From contig VJZX01000028.1 in the NCBI GenBank assembly GCA_009663185.1, forward strand, positions 4,996-38,912: a stretch of DNA of 33,917 nucleotides, in the 5' to 3' direction. Below the pieces are notes generated by a model that saw only the letters and a program-made list of their open reading frames with translations, was not told the DNA's origin and did no database searches. Positions 15,971 to 24,065 of this stretch are shown one piece after another. The position numbers and the translations under genes are program-made. How positions within the stretch are numbered: the stretch's first letter is position 1; every line of letters begins with the position of its first letter. This stretch comes from Isoptericola halalbus. Its GTDB lineage: Bacteria; Actinomycetota; Actinomycetes; Actinomycetales; Cellulomonadaceae.

Positions 15971-16705
15971 GTGGCCGCACCGACCCCTGACGCCGCGACG
16001 CCCGGGCCCCTGGGCGCACGCACGCCCGACCCCGCCGAGCTCACCCCCGTGGCCCAGGACTACCTCAAGGCCGTGTGGTCGGCGCAGGAGTGGTCGTCCG
16101 AGCGCGTGACGACGGGCATGCTCGCGGACCGTCTCGGGGTCGGGCCCTCCACCGTCTCGGAGACCGTCCGGCGCCTGACCACCCAGGGCCTGCTCGGGCA
16201 CGAGCCGTACGGCGGGGTGTGGCTCACCGACGTCGGCCGCCGGTACGCGCTGGCGATGGTGCGTCGCCACCGGCTGCTGGAGACCTACCTGGTCTCGGAG
16301 CTCGGGTACGCGTGGGACGAGGTCCACGACGAGGCCGAGGTCCTCGAGCACGCCGTGTCGGACGTGCTCGTGGAGCGCATGGACGCGCGGCTGGGACGGC
16401 CCGTGCGCGACCCGCACGGCGACCCGATCCCCACGGCCGACGGCCGCGTCGTGCGGCCCGACGCCGTGCCGCTCGTCGACCTCGAGGCCGGGGCGTCCGG
16501 CGTCGTGGCACGGATCTCCGACGCCGATCCGGAGGCCCTGCGGTATCTCGCGGGCCTCGGGCTCGACCTCGACGTCGAGGTCCGCGTGGCGCAGCGGCGC
16601 GAGTACGCCGGCACGGTGGGCGTGTCCTTCCGCCACGACGGCGAGGAGGTCGCCGTCGACCTCGGCATGCTCGCCGCCTCGCGCATCTGGGTCGTCCGCG
16701 CGTAA
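15971..16705 (+). CDS. DtxR-family metalloregulator, MntR-like ligand set
   Basis: 244-residue DtxR/MntR-type repressor. The winged helix spans about 22-90 (VTTGMLADRLGVGPSTVSETVRRL), then the dimerisation/metal domain (95-145) and a C-terminal SH3/FeoA-like domain (about 165-244). By alignment to MntR, D30 (AQDYL), H100 (RRHRLLE), E123, E126 and H127 (EAEVLEH) match D8, H77, E99, E102 and H103; the Met10 and Cys102 of iron-sensing DtxR/IdeR are replaced by Asp and Glu. This favours Mn(II) sensing. One MntR ligand, E11, is Lys33 here. GTG 15971 is consistent with a leaderless start. Metal specificity is inferred from residues only. Confidence 0.85.
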   Translation: MAAPTPDAATPGPLGARTPDPAELTPVAQDYLKAVWSAQEWSSERVTTGMLADRLGVGPSTVSETVRRLTTQGLLGHEPYGGVWLTDVGRRYALAMVRRHRLLETYLVSELGYAWDEVHDEAEVLEHAVSDVLVERMDARLGRPVRDPHGDPIPTADGRVVRPDAVPLVDLEAGASGVVARISDADPEALRYLAGLGLDLDVEVRVAQRREYAGTVGVSFRHDGEEVAVDLGMLAASRIWVVRA

Positions 16706-16708
16706 GAT
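16703..16708 (+). promoter_or_regulatory. -10-like box ahead of the MFS gene
   Basis: TAAGAT (5 of 6 to TATAAT) begins with the TAA stop of the mntR-like gene. A start point near 16715 would give a leader of about 75 nt containing a strong hairpin. No clear -35 is visible. Confidence 0.45.
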
Positions 16709-16719
16709 CTGGGCATCCC

Positions 16720-16756
16720 CGACGACGACGTGAGCGCTTCTTGCACGGCGTCGTCG
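16720..16756 (+). promoter_or_regulatory. Stem-loop in the MFS 5' leader
   Basis: CGACGACG-A-CGTG (16720-16732) pairs with CACG-G-CGTCGTCG (16744-16756): 12 base pairs, one A/G mismatch, 11-nt loop. A small alternative pairing, TCGAA (16754-16758) with TTCGA (16763-16767), would compete for the 3' arm. It resembles an attenuator or stability element, but no T-tract follows and no known riboswitch was recognised. Confidence 0.4.
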
Positions 16757-16788
16757 AATCGTTTCGATCAGGACCCGAGAGGAGTGCC

Positions 16789-18003
16789 GTGACGACCTCG
16801 ACCGCACCTCGCCCGACCCGGCCCGCCCCGTCGTCGACGCACGTCCGCGCGGCGCTGTTCGCGCTGGCGCTCGGCGGCTTCACCATCGGCACGACCGAGT
16901 TCGCGACGATGGGGCTGCTGCCGCAGATCGGCGCGGACCTCGGCGTGGGCGACCCTGTCGTCGGGTACGCGATCACCGCGTACGCGGTCGGCGTCGTCGT
17001 CGGCGCCCCGCTGCTCACGGTGGCCGCGGCCCGCATGTCCCGTCAACGCCTTCTCCTGTGGCTCATGGGCTTCTACACCCTCGCCAACGTCCTGTCGGCC
17101 GCCGCTCCCGACGTCACGACGCTCGTGGCCGGGCGGTTTCTCGCCGGCCTCCCGCACGGAGCCTTCTTCGGCGTGGGTGCCGCGGTCGGTGCCGCGGTCG
17201 CCGGTCCGGGTCGGCGAGGACACGCCGTCGCCATGATGATGACCGGCCTCACCGTGGCGAACGTCGTCGGGGTGCCGGTCTCGACCGCCGTCGGGCAGCA
17301 GCTCGGCTGGCGCGTCGCGTTCCTGGTCGTCGGGGTGCTCGGCGCCGCGACGCTGCTCGGCGTGTGGCGGTCCGTGCCGCACGCCGGTGCGGTCGACTCG
17401 AGCAAGCGGCAGGAGCTTGCGGCGCTGCGCAACCGGCCGCTGTGGATCTCCTTCGCCGCGGGCGCGATCGGCTTCGGCGGACTGTTCGCCGTCTACACCT
17501 ACGTGGCGCCGACGGCGATGCGCGTCACCGGGCTGTCGGAGTCGGCCGTGCCGTGGGTGCTGGCCGTCTTCGGGGTCGGCATGACCGTCGGCACCCTGAT
17601 CGGCGGGCGGCTCGCCGACCACGACGTGCTCGGCACCGTGATCGGCGGGTTCGTCGCGACGGCCGTCGCCCTCGTGGTGTTCGGGCTCGTCGCGGCCTCG
17701 CCCGTGGCGGCGGTGGCGGCGCTGTTCGGCGTCGCCGTGACCTCGCAGATCCTGGGCCTGGCGATGCAGACGCGGCTCATGGACCTGTCGCCCGGGGCGC
17801 AGTCGCTCGGCGCCGCGCTGTGCCACTCGGCGCTCAACGTCGGCAACGCGTCCGGGGCGTTCTTCGGCGGGCTCGCCATCGCGGCGGGCTGGGGGTACGT
17901 CGCGCCGACATGGGCCGGGCTCGTGCTCACGATCGCCGGGCTGGGGACGGTCCTCGCCTTCGGGCGGCAGACGGTTCCGCACGGCGGCGGGCACTCAGCC
18001 TGA
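16789..18003 (+). CDS. MFS transporter, DHA1 drug/sugar-efflux type
   Basis: 404-residue major facilitator with about 12 membrane segments. It opens FALALGGFTIGTTEFATMGLLPQIG, the start typical of CmlR/AraJ-like exporters, and has the loop 2-3 basic motif (ARMSRQR) and a GVPVSTAVGQQLGWR stretch around helix 5. It is a proton-driven exporter of an unknown small molecule (antibiotic or sugar). GTG 16789 has AGGAG 5 nt upstream. It has its own -10-like box and a structured leader, so it is probably not simply read through from the metalloregulator. Whether the MntR-like protein controls it is not visible. Confidence 0.9.
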   Translation: MTTSTAPRPTRPAPSSTHVRAALFALALGGFTIGTTEFATMGLLPQIGADLGVGDPVVGYAITAYAVGVVVGAPLLTVAAARMSRQRLLLWLMGFYTLANVLSAAAPDVTTLVAGRFLAGLPHGAFFGVGAAVGAAVAGPGRRGHAVAMMMTGLTVANVVGVPVSTAVGQQLGWRVAFLVVGVLGAATLLGVWRSVPHAGAVDSSKRQELAALRNRPLWISFAAGAIGFGGLFAVYTYVAPTAMRVTGLSESAVPWVLAVFGVGMTVGTLIGGRLADHDVLGTVIGGFVATAVALVVFGLVAASPVAAVAALFGVAVTSQILGLAMQTRLMDLSPGAQSLGAALCHSALNVGNASGAFFGGLAIAAGWGYVAPTWAGLVLTIAGLGTVLAFGRQTVPHGGGHSA

Positions 18004-18008
18004 TGTTG

Positions 18009-18014
18009 TACGGT
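18009..18014 (+). promoter_or_regulatory. -10-like box of the VKOR gene (leaderless)
   Basis: TACGGT lies 6 nt before GTG 18021, in the 17-nt gap after the MFS stop. It has the same geometry as the other leaderless candidates here. Confidence 0.45.
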
Positions 18015-18020
18015 CGCGGC

Positions 18021-18671
18021 GTGACGCACAGCACGGTGAGCGGCGACGAGACCCGCTCGGACGAGGACCTGGTCGCCGCGGCCGGTCCCCGGCCCCTGTC
18101 CACGCGCACGCTCGGGGTGCTCCTGACCGTGCTCGGCGCCGTCGGGCTCGGCGCCTCGGCATGGCTGTCGATCGAGCGGTACCTCACACTGCTCGACCCC
18201 GACCGTGTCGCGACGTGCAGCATCAACGTCTTCCTCAGCTGCGGGGCGGCGATGGGCTCGTGGCAGGGTTCGCTGTTCGGCTTCCCGAACCCGTTCCTGG
18301 GCCTGGCGACGTTCCCCGTCGTGGTGACCTCCGGCGTCGTGCTGCTCGCGGGCGTCCGGCTGCCGCGCTGGTACTCCGGCGGGCTGCTGATCGGCACGGC
18401 CCTGGGCCAGCTGCTCGTCTTCTTCCTCATGTGGACGAGCTTCTACGTGCTGCACAAGCTGTGCCCCGCGTGCATGGTCGTGTGGACCGTGATCTGGCCG
18501 CTGCTGTGGTTCCAGCTCGTGCACGCCGTCGCCGAGCGGCAGGTGCCGGTCGGCGAGGGCCTGCGGAGAGCCGTCATCGGCAACCGCGGGATCATCCTCG
18601 TGATCGGCTACGTGGTCGCCGTCGCGTGGCTGCTGCTGACGGTCGGGCCGGAGCTCGTGCGCTCCTTCTGA
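18021..18671 (+). CDS. Vitamin K epoxide reductase (VKOR) family membrane protein
   Basis: 216-residue integral membrane oxidoreductase with about five hydrophobic segments. The catalytic CxxC is C148-P-A-C151 in [11 protein letters not shown], and the loop pair C66 and C74 lies in [12 protein letters not shown], followed by [12 protein letters not shown], all hallmarks of the family. Actinobacterial VKOR passes electrons from DsbA-like oxidases to menaquinone and so sustains disulfide formation in exported proteins. No thioredoxin domain is fused and no dsbA is adjacent. GTG 18021 is supported by the -10-like box 6 nt upstream. Confidence 0.92.
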   Translation: MTHSTVSGDETRSDEDLVAAAGPRPLSTRTLGVLLTVLGAVGLGASAWLSIERYLTLLDPDRVATCSINVFLSCGAAMGSWQGSLFGFPNPFLGLATFPVVVTSGVVLLAGVRLPRWYSGGLLIGTALGQLLVFFLMWTSFYVLHKLCPACMVVWTVIWPLLWFQLVHAVAERQVPVGEGLRRAVIGNRGIILVIGYVVAVAWLLLTVGPELVRSF

Positions 18672-18710
18672 GGGCCGCAGGACGGCGTCGTCGGGGCCCA
18701 GGCACGTCGG

Positions 18711-18716
18711 TAGACT
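18711..18716 (+). promoter_or_regulatory. -10-like box of leuS (leaderless)
   Basis: TAGACT lies 7 nt before GTG 18724. No T-box, attenuator or other leader structure can fit between promoter and gene. This promoter may also transcribe the jet operon that abuts leuS. Confidence 0.55.
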
Positions 18717-18723
18717 TCCGCAG

Positions 18724-21708
18724 GTGAGCACGCCTGACGCCCAGACCGACGCCGCGGCCCCCGCGGCCGCCGCCCCGAAGGAGCCTTCGTTCCGGTACAC
18801 GCCCGCTCTCGCCGAGCAGATCGAGAAGCGCTGGCAGGACCGGTGGGAGGAGCGGGGCACCTTCCACGCCGCCAACCCGACCGGCGAGCTCACCGACGGT
18901 GACGGCAAGAACGCGGACGCGCTGGGCGACCCGTTCTTCATCATGGACATGTTCCCGTACCCGTCGGGTGCTGGACTGCACGTCGGTCACCCGCTGGGAT
19001 ACATCGCGACCGACGTCGTGGGGCGCTTCCGCATGATGCTGGGCGACAACGTGCTGCACGCGCTCGGCTACGACGCGTTCGGCCTGCCCGCGGAGCAGTA
19101 TGCGGTCGCCACGGGCCAGCACCCGCGCTTCACGACCGAGCAGAACATCGCGAACATGCGCCGCCAGCTGCGGCGCATGGGCCTGGGGCACGACCCGCGC
19201 CGCACGTTCGCCACGATCGACCCCGAGTACGTCCGCTGGACGCAGTGGATCTTCCTGGAGATCTTCGACTCCTGGTACGACCCCGAGCTCGTGCGGCCCG
19301 ACGGCGGCAAGGGCTCCGCGCGCCGCATCGGCGAGCTGCGCGACGAGCTGGCCGCGGGCACCCGCCCGGTTCCTGGCCACGACGGCGACAACGCCGGCGG
19401 CGCGGTCTGGGCCGCACTGTCCGAGGGCGAGCGGCGCGACGTGCTCGACGCGCAGCGCCTGGCGTACGTCGACGAGTCGCCGGTCAACTGGTGCCCGGGC
19501 CTGGGCACCGTGCTGGCCAACGAGGAGGTCACGGCCGACGGGCGTTCGGAGCGCGGCAACTTCCCGGTCTTCCAGCGCAGCCTGCGCCAGTGGAAGATGC
19601 GCATCACCGCCTACGCGGACCGCCTGACCGACGACCTCGAGCTCATCGACTGGCCCGACAAGGTCAAGGCCATGCAGCGGAACTGGATCGGCCGCTCGAC
19701 GGGCGCCAACGTGCGGTTCGACGTCGTCGGCACCTCCGACTACGACGCCGCGGGCGCCGGCGGGCAGCTCGAGGTCTTCACGACCCGCCCCGACACCCTG
19801 TTCGGCGCGACGTTCATGGTCGTGGCGCCCGAGCACCCGCTGCTCGACGAGGTCCCGGCCTCCTGGCCCGACGGGACGCACAGCCCGTGGACCGGCGGTC
19901 ACGCGACCCCGGTCGAGGCGGTCGCCGCCTACCGTGCGCAGGCCGCGGCGAAGACGGCGGTCGAGCGCCAGGCCGACGCGGGCAAGAAGACCGGCGTGTT
20001 CACGGGGCACCTGGCGGTCAACCCCGTCAACGGTGAGATGATCCCGGTGTTCACGGCCGACTACGTGCTCATGGGCTACGGCACGGGCGCGATCATGGCG
20101 GTGCCCGGCGGCGACGCGCGCGACCACGCGTTCGCGGAGGCGTTCGACCTGCCGGTCGTCTACACGGTCGAGCCCGAGGGCGGCTTCGCCGACGGCTTCA
20201 CCGGCGCGTACGCGGGCGAGGGCCGCGGGATCAACTCGGCCAACGCCGAGGTCAGCCTGAACGGGCTGGGCGTGGCCGAGGCCAAGGAGCGCATCACCGC
20301 CTGGCTCGAGGCCAAGGGCGTCGGCGAGGGCACGACGACCTATCGCCTGCGCGACTGGCTGTTCAGCCGCCAGCGGTACTGGGGCGAGCCGTTCCCCATC
20401 CTGTGGGACGAGGCGGACCGCCCGGTCGCGCTGCCCGCCGAGATGCTGCCGGTCGACCTGCCCGACGTGCCCGACTACGCGCCGCGGACGTTCGAGCCCG
20501 ACGACGCGCAGTCCTCGCCCGAGGCGCCGCTGGGCCGCAACGACGAGTGGGTCACGGTCACCCTCGACCTGGGCGACGGTCCGCGGCAGTACCGCCGCGA
20601 CACCAACACGATGCCCAACTGGGCCGGTTCGTGCTGGTACTACCTGCGCTACCTGGACCCGACGGACGCCACGAACGGCTCGCGCGTCGTCGACCCCGGG
20701 CTCGAACGGTACTGGATGGGCCCGCGCCACAACCCGACGTCGGGCCCCGCGGGCGGCGTGGACCTGTACGTGGGCGGCGTCGAGCATGCGGTGCTGCACC
20801 TGCTGTACGCGCGGTTCTGGCACAAGGTGCTCTACGACCTGGGCCACGTGACGTCGATCGAGCCGTTCGGCACCCTGTTCAACCAGGGCTACATCCAGGC
20901 CTACGCGTTCACCGACGCGCGTGGCGCGTACGTGCCCGCGGCCGAGGTCACCGAGGAGCCCGGGCCCGACGGCGAGCCCGTCTTCCGCTGGAACGGCGAA
21001 GTCGTGCAGCGCGAGTACGGGAAGATGGGCAAGTCCCTGAAGAACGTGGTGACGCCCGACGACATGTACGAGGCGTACGGGGCCGACACGTTCCGGGTCT
21101 ACGAGATGTCCATGGGCCCGCTCGACCTGTCGCGGCCGTGGGAGACGCGTGCCGTCGTCGGCTCGCAGCGGTTCCTGCAGCGACTGTGGCGCAACGTCGT
21201 GGACGAGGACACGGGCCGGACCGTCGTCACCGACGGCGCCCCCGACGCCGCGACGCTGCGCGCGCTGCACCGCGCCGTCGCGGACGTGCGCACCGAGATG
21301 GAGCACATGCGGCCCAACACGGCGATCGCCAAGCTCATCACCTACAACAACCACCTGACCGGGCTGGACCGCGTGCCGCGCGCGGCCGTCGAGCCGCTCG
21401 TGCTCATGGTCGCGCCGATCGCCCCGCACATCGCCGAGGAGCTGTGGGAGCGCCTCGGGCACGAGCGGTCGCTCGCGCGCGAGCCGTTCCCCGTCGCCGA
21501 CGCGCGCTACCTGGTCGAGGAGACCGTGACCTGCGTGGTGCAGGTCAAGGGCAAGGTGCGCGGGCGGATCGAGGTGCCGCCGTCGATCTCCGACGACGAC
21601 CTGACCGCCGCGGCGCTCGCCGAGCCCAACGTGGTGCGGGCGATCGACGGGGCGCCGGTGCGCAAGGTCATCGTGCGCGCGCCCAAGCTCGTCAACATCG
21701 TTGTCTGA
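18724..21708 (+). CDS. leuS: Leucyl-tRNA synthetase
   Basis: 994-residue class Ia synthetase charging tRNA-Leu. The HIGH-type motif is HVGH (residues 86-89, in [14 protein letters not shown]) and the KMSKS-type motif is KMGKS (767-771). The CP1 editing domain is present (for example [20 protein letters not shown]). It is longer than the ~860-residue E. coli enzyme because of an Ala/Pro-rich N-terminus and an extra insertion near 190-230, as usual in actinobacteria. GTG 18724 follows TAGACT by 7 nt. The jetA gene begins 12 nt after its stop. Confidence 0.98.
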   Translation: MSTPDAQTDAAAPAAAAPKEPSFRYTPALAEQIEKRWQDRWEERGTFHAANPTGELTDGDGKNADALGDPFFIMDMFPYPSGAGLHVGHPLGYIATDVVGRFRMMLGDNVLHALGYDAFGLPAEQYAVATGQHPRFTTEQNIANMRRQLRRMGLGHDPRRTFATIDPEYVRWTQWIFLEIFDSWYDPELVRPDGGKGSARRIGELRDELAAGTRPVPGHDGDNAGGAVWAALSEGERRDVLDAQRLAYVDESPVNWCPGLGTVLANEEVTADGRSERGNFPVFQRSLRQWKMRITAYADRLTDDLELIDWPDKVKAMQRNWIGRSTGANVRFDVVGTSDYDAAGAGGQLEVFTTRPDTLFGATFMVVAPEHPLLDEVPASWPDGTHSPWTGGHATPVEAVAAYRAQAAAKTAVERQADAGKKTGVFTGHLAVNPVNGEMIPVFTADYVLMGYGTGAIMAVPGGDARDHAFAEAFDLPVVYTVEPEGGFADGFTGAYAGEGRGINSANAEVSLNGLGVAEAKERITAWLEAKGVGEGTTTYRLRDWLFSRQRYWGEPFPILWDEADRPVALPAEMLPVDLPDVPDYAPRTFEPDDAQSSPEAPLGRNDEWVTVTLDLGDGPRQYRRDTNTMPNWAGSCWYYLRYLDPTDATNGSRVVDPGLERYWMGPRHNPTSGPAGGVDLYVGGVEHAVLHLLYARFWHKVLYDLGHVTSIEPFGTLFNQGYIQAYAFTDARGAYVPAAEVTEEPGPDGEPVFRWNGEVVQREYGKMGKSLKNVVTPDDMYEAYGADTFRVYEMSMGPLDLSRPWETRAVVGSQRFLQRLWRNVVDEDTGRTVVTDGAPDAATLRALHRAVADVRTEMEHMRPNTAIAKLITYNNHLTGLDRVPRAAVEPLVLMVAPIAPHIAEELWERLGHERSLAREPFPVADARYLVEETVTCVVQVKGKVRGRIEVPPSISDDDLTAAALAEPNVVRAIDGAPVRKVIVRAPKLVNIVV

Positions 21709-21720
21709 GCACGAGACCTG

Positions 21721-23295
21721 ATGGTGCGGGTCGACGGGGCCTACGAGCGCGCGCGCCGCGCGTTCCAGGGCCCGACGTTGGCGCTGCTGCACCAGCGTCG
21801 GGCTCCGCTCGTCGTCGCGCTACTCGGGGAGTTGTTCACGCCGGAGCGGTCCACCGTGCCCGTCGATGACGCGCACACGGAGGTCGCCGACGCGCTGGCC
21901 CAGCTGCGCGCGGCCGGGCACGAGAACCTGCCCGAGGACTCCGCACGCGACCTGTGCCGCCAGTGGGTCGGCGCGGGCTGGCTCGTGTACCAGGTTGGGG
22001 AGCCGGGTGAGGAGTACCGCCTGACCGCGCATGCGACCGACGCGCTGGACGTCGCGTCCCGCGCGGGCGGCCCCCGGACGAGGGTCACCCGGTCGCGCGT
22101 CCGTACGCTGCTGGACGCCGTCGAGCAGCTTGCCGCGGAGGCCGACCCCGACGTCGAGGCACGGCGCCGGCGCCTCACCCGGGACCTCGAACGGATCCAG
22201 GCCGAGCTCGACGCGCTGGCGACCGACGAGCGCGTCGAGCCCGCGGGCGAGGAGCACCTGCTGGAGTCCGCGGAGAACGTCGTGGCCCTGGTGAGCGACC
22301 TGCCCGCGGACTTCGTGCGCGTCGCGGAGTCGATCCAGACCCTGCAGCGCGACGTGGTGCGCCAGCTGCGCTCGGACGACCGCCCGACGGGCGAGGTCCT
22401 GGGGGCCTATCTGGAGCGCGCCGAGCACCTGCTCGAGGCGACGGCCGAGGGCCGCGCGTTCGCGGGTGCCGTCCGGGTGCTGGGGGACTCCGAGCGCCTC
22501 GACGCTCTCGCGGCGCAGCTCGAGCTCCTGCTCGCGCAGCCGTTCGCCGGCCGCCTCGAGCCCCGGCAGCGCGCAGAGCTGCGCAGCCTCGTCACGCAGC
22601 TCGAGCGAGGCCTGGAGCTCGTGCTCGGCACACAGCGGCGCGCGTCGCACGTGATCGCGACCCAGGTACGGCACCACGACCCGCTGCGCGACCGCCAGGT
22701 CGACGACCTGCTGCGCCGTGCCTTCACGGCGCTCTCCGAGTGGTTCCCGACGACGCGGCGCGGGCAGGACGTCGAGGCGCTGCGACGCCTCCCGCGCGCG
22801 GCACCGGGGCGGCTCCGCACCACCCTCGCCGACCTTCGCCCGCCGGCGCCGCCAGTACCGCTGCGCGACTGGGCCGACGACGACGGTCAGGCCCGCGGCG
22901 AGGGGGCGCAGGGCTGGGGAGGTCCGCGCTACGGCGAGCTGGCGGCGGCCCTCGAGGCCGCGCTGGCCGATGCCGGTGCGTCACCCGGCGCCGACGGCGA
23001 GACGCGCACGGTCGACGTGGCCGCCGTCTTCGAGCGGCTCGGCGACACCGACCGCCGGCCGGTTGACCTGGTCGGCTTGCTCGAGCTGGCGGATCTTCAC
23101 GGCGCGCGCGAGGCAAGCACGGTCAGCACGGTCACCGCCACGCGTCCCGACGGCACGAGAAGGGCCTTCGCGTTCGCCGAGACCGTCGTACCCGTGCACA
23201 ACAGCAGCGAGCCTAAACCGCCCGGTTGCGCGTCTCGAGACGCGGCGCCGTCGGAGGGCGGCGGCCGGGCTGACATCGACGAGGGAGCAGCATGA
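21721..23295 (+). CDS. jetA: Wadjet type I protein JetA (DUF3375, kleisin/MukF-like)
   Basis: 524-residue DUF3375 protein. The N-terminus (ARRAFQGPTLALLHQRRAPLVVALLGELF), the CRQWVGAGWLVY segment, the helical region (about 100-260) and LPADFVRVAESIQTL match the family. In Wadjet, JetA is the kleisin-like bridge of the SMC complex. ATG 21721 starts 12 nt after the leuS stop with only a weak GA-rich ribosome-binding stretch, so it probably depends on read-through and coupling from leuS. It overlaps jetB by ATGA. The last ~36 residues (after VPVHNSSEPKPP) are polar and low-complexity. GTG 21724 is an alternative start. Confidence 0.9.
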   Translation: MVRVDGAYERARRAFQGPTLALLHQRRAPLVVALLGELFTPERSTVPVDDAHTEVADALAQLRAAGHENLPEDSARDLCRQWVGAGWLVYQVGEPGEEYRLTAHATDALDVASRAGGPRTRVTRSRVRTLLDAVEQLAAEADPDVEARRRRLTRDLERIQAELDALATDERVEPAGEEHLLESAENVVALVSDLPADFVRVAESIQTLQRDVVRQLRSDDRPTGEVLGAYLERAEHLLEATAEGRAFAGAVRVLGDSERLDALAAQLELLLAQPFAGRLEPRQRAELRSLVTQLERGLELVLGTQRRASHVIATQVRHHDPLRDRQVDDLLRRAFTALSEWFPTTRRGQDVEALRRLPRAAPGRLRTTLADLRPPAPPVPLRDWADDDGQARGEGAQGWGGPRYGELAAALEAALADAGASPGADGETRTVDVAAVFERLGDTDRRPVDLVGLLELADLHGAREASTVSTVTATRPDGTRRAFAFAETVVPVHNSSEPKPPGCASRDAAPSEGGGRADIDEGAA

Positions 23296-24065
23296 CCAGC
23301 GCACCGGACGGTCCGGCCGTCGACGCCGACGAGCCCGCTGAGCGCGACGGCGAGGCCGCGGCCGATCCGTTCATCCAGCCCGTCCCCGCCGAGGACGACG
23401 AGACGGCGATCTTCCCAGGCGACACCGGGACACTGCCCGCTGCGGTGCGCCAGTCGCTCGTGCGGCTGCTCACCGAACGATATGTCTCGGCGGCTCGTCA
23501 GCCCGCGCTGTGGCGAACCCTGATCGCGAACCAGGCGGTGCTCGAGTCGCGCCTGCACGACCTCTTCGTCCACCTCGTGGTGGACCACGACAGGGGTCTG
23601 GCCTACAAGCGGCAGGTCAGGGAGGCCGCCGGGGAGACGCCGGTGCTGCTACGCGACACGCCGTACACGCGCACGGAGACCGTGATCCTCGTGTACCTGC
23701 GCGCGGAGTACCAGCGCGAGCAGGGTCTCGGCGCCGACGAGGTCCGGGTGGACCTCGAGAGCATCGAAGAGGCGGTGCTGAGCTTCCTGCCCATGGGCGA
23801 CGGCAACCGTGCCGGGCGGCAGAAGGAGGTGCGGAGCGCGCTCGCGCGGCTGGTGCGCGACGGCTTGCTCGTCGAGGAGTCGCAGGGCCGTTACCGCGTC
23901 CTGCCCGTGATCGAGGTGGTACTGAGCGTGCCCAGGCTGGAAGGGCTCGTGTCGTGGCTCACCGCGCAGGTGAGCGAGACCCCGGCCGACAGGGCGACCG
24001 ACGTCGACGACCCGGACGACGTCGACGACGCGGACGAGACGGACGACGAGGAGGACGTGCGGTGA
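23292..24065 (+). CDS. jetB: Wadjet type I protein JetB (DUF4194, MukE/KITE-like)
   Basis: 257-residue DUF4194 protein with winged-helix character. The core runs from LPAAVRQSLVRLLTERYVSA to VIEVVLSVPRL and includes TPYTRTETVILVYLRAEYQRE and RSALARLVRDGLLVEES. In Wadjet it dimerises and clamps the JetA kleisin. The N-terminal ~35 residues and the C-terminus (DVDDPDDVDDADETDDEEDV) are strongly acidic. ATG 23292 overlaps the jetA stop by 4 nt, preceded by GAGGGAGCAGC. Its own stop overlaps the jetC GTG, giving coordinated expression of the complex. Confidence 0.9.
   Translation: MTSAPDGPAVDADEPAERDGEAAADPFIQPVPAEDDETAIFPGDTGTLPAAVRQSLVRLLTERYVSAARQPALWRTLIANQAVLESRLHDLFVHLVVDHDRGLAYKRQVREAAGETPVLLRDTPYTRTETVILVYLRAEYQREQGLGADEVRVDLESIEEAVLSFLPMGDGNRAGRQKEVRSALARLVRDGLLVEESQGRYRVLPVIEVVLSVPRLEGLVSWLTAQVSETPADRATDVDDPDDVDDADETDDEEDVR

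Noticed and set aside
18592-21792. Minus-strand open frame of over 1,000 codons opposite leuS
   Set aside because: It mirrors leuS codon positions and has Arg/His/Val-rich composition with no recognisable domain.
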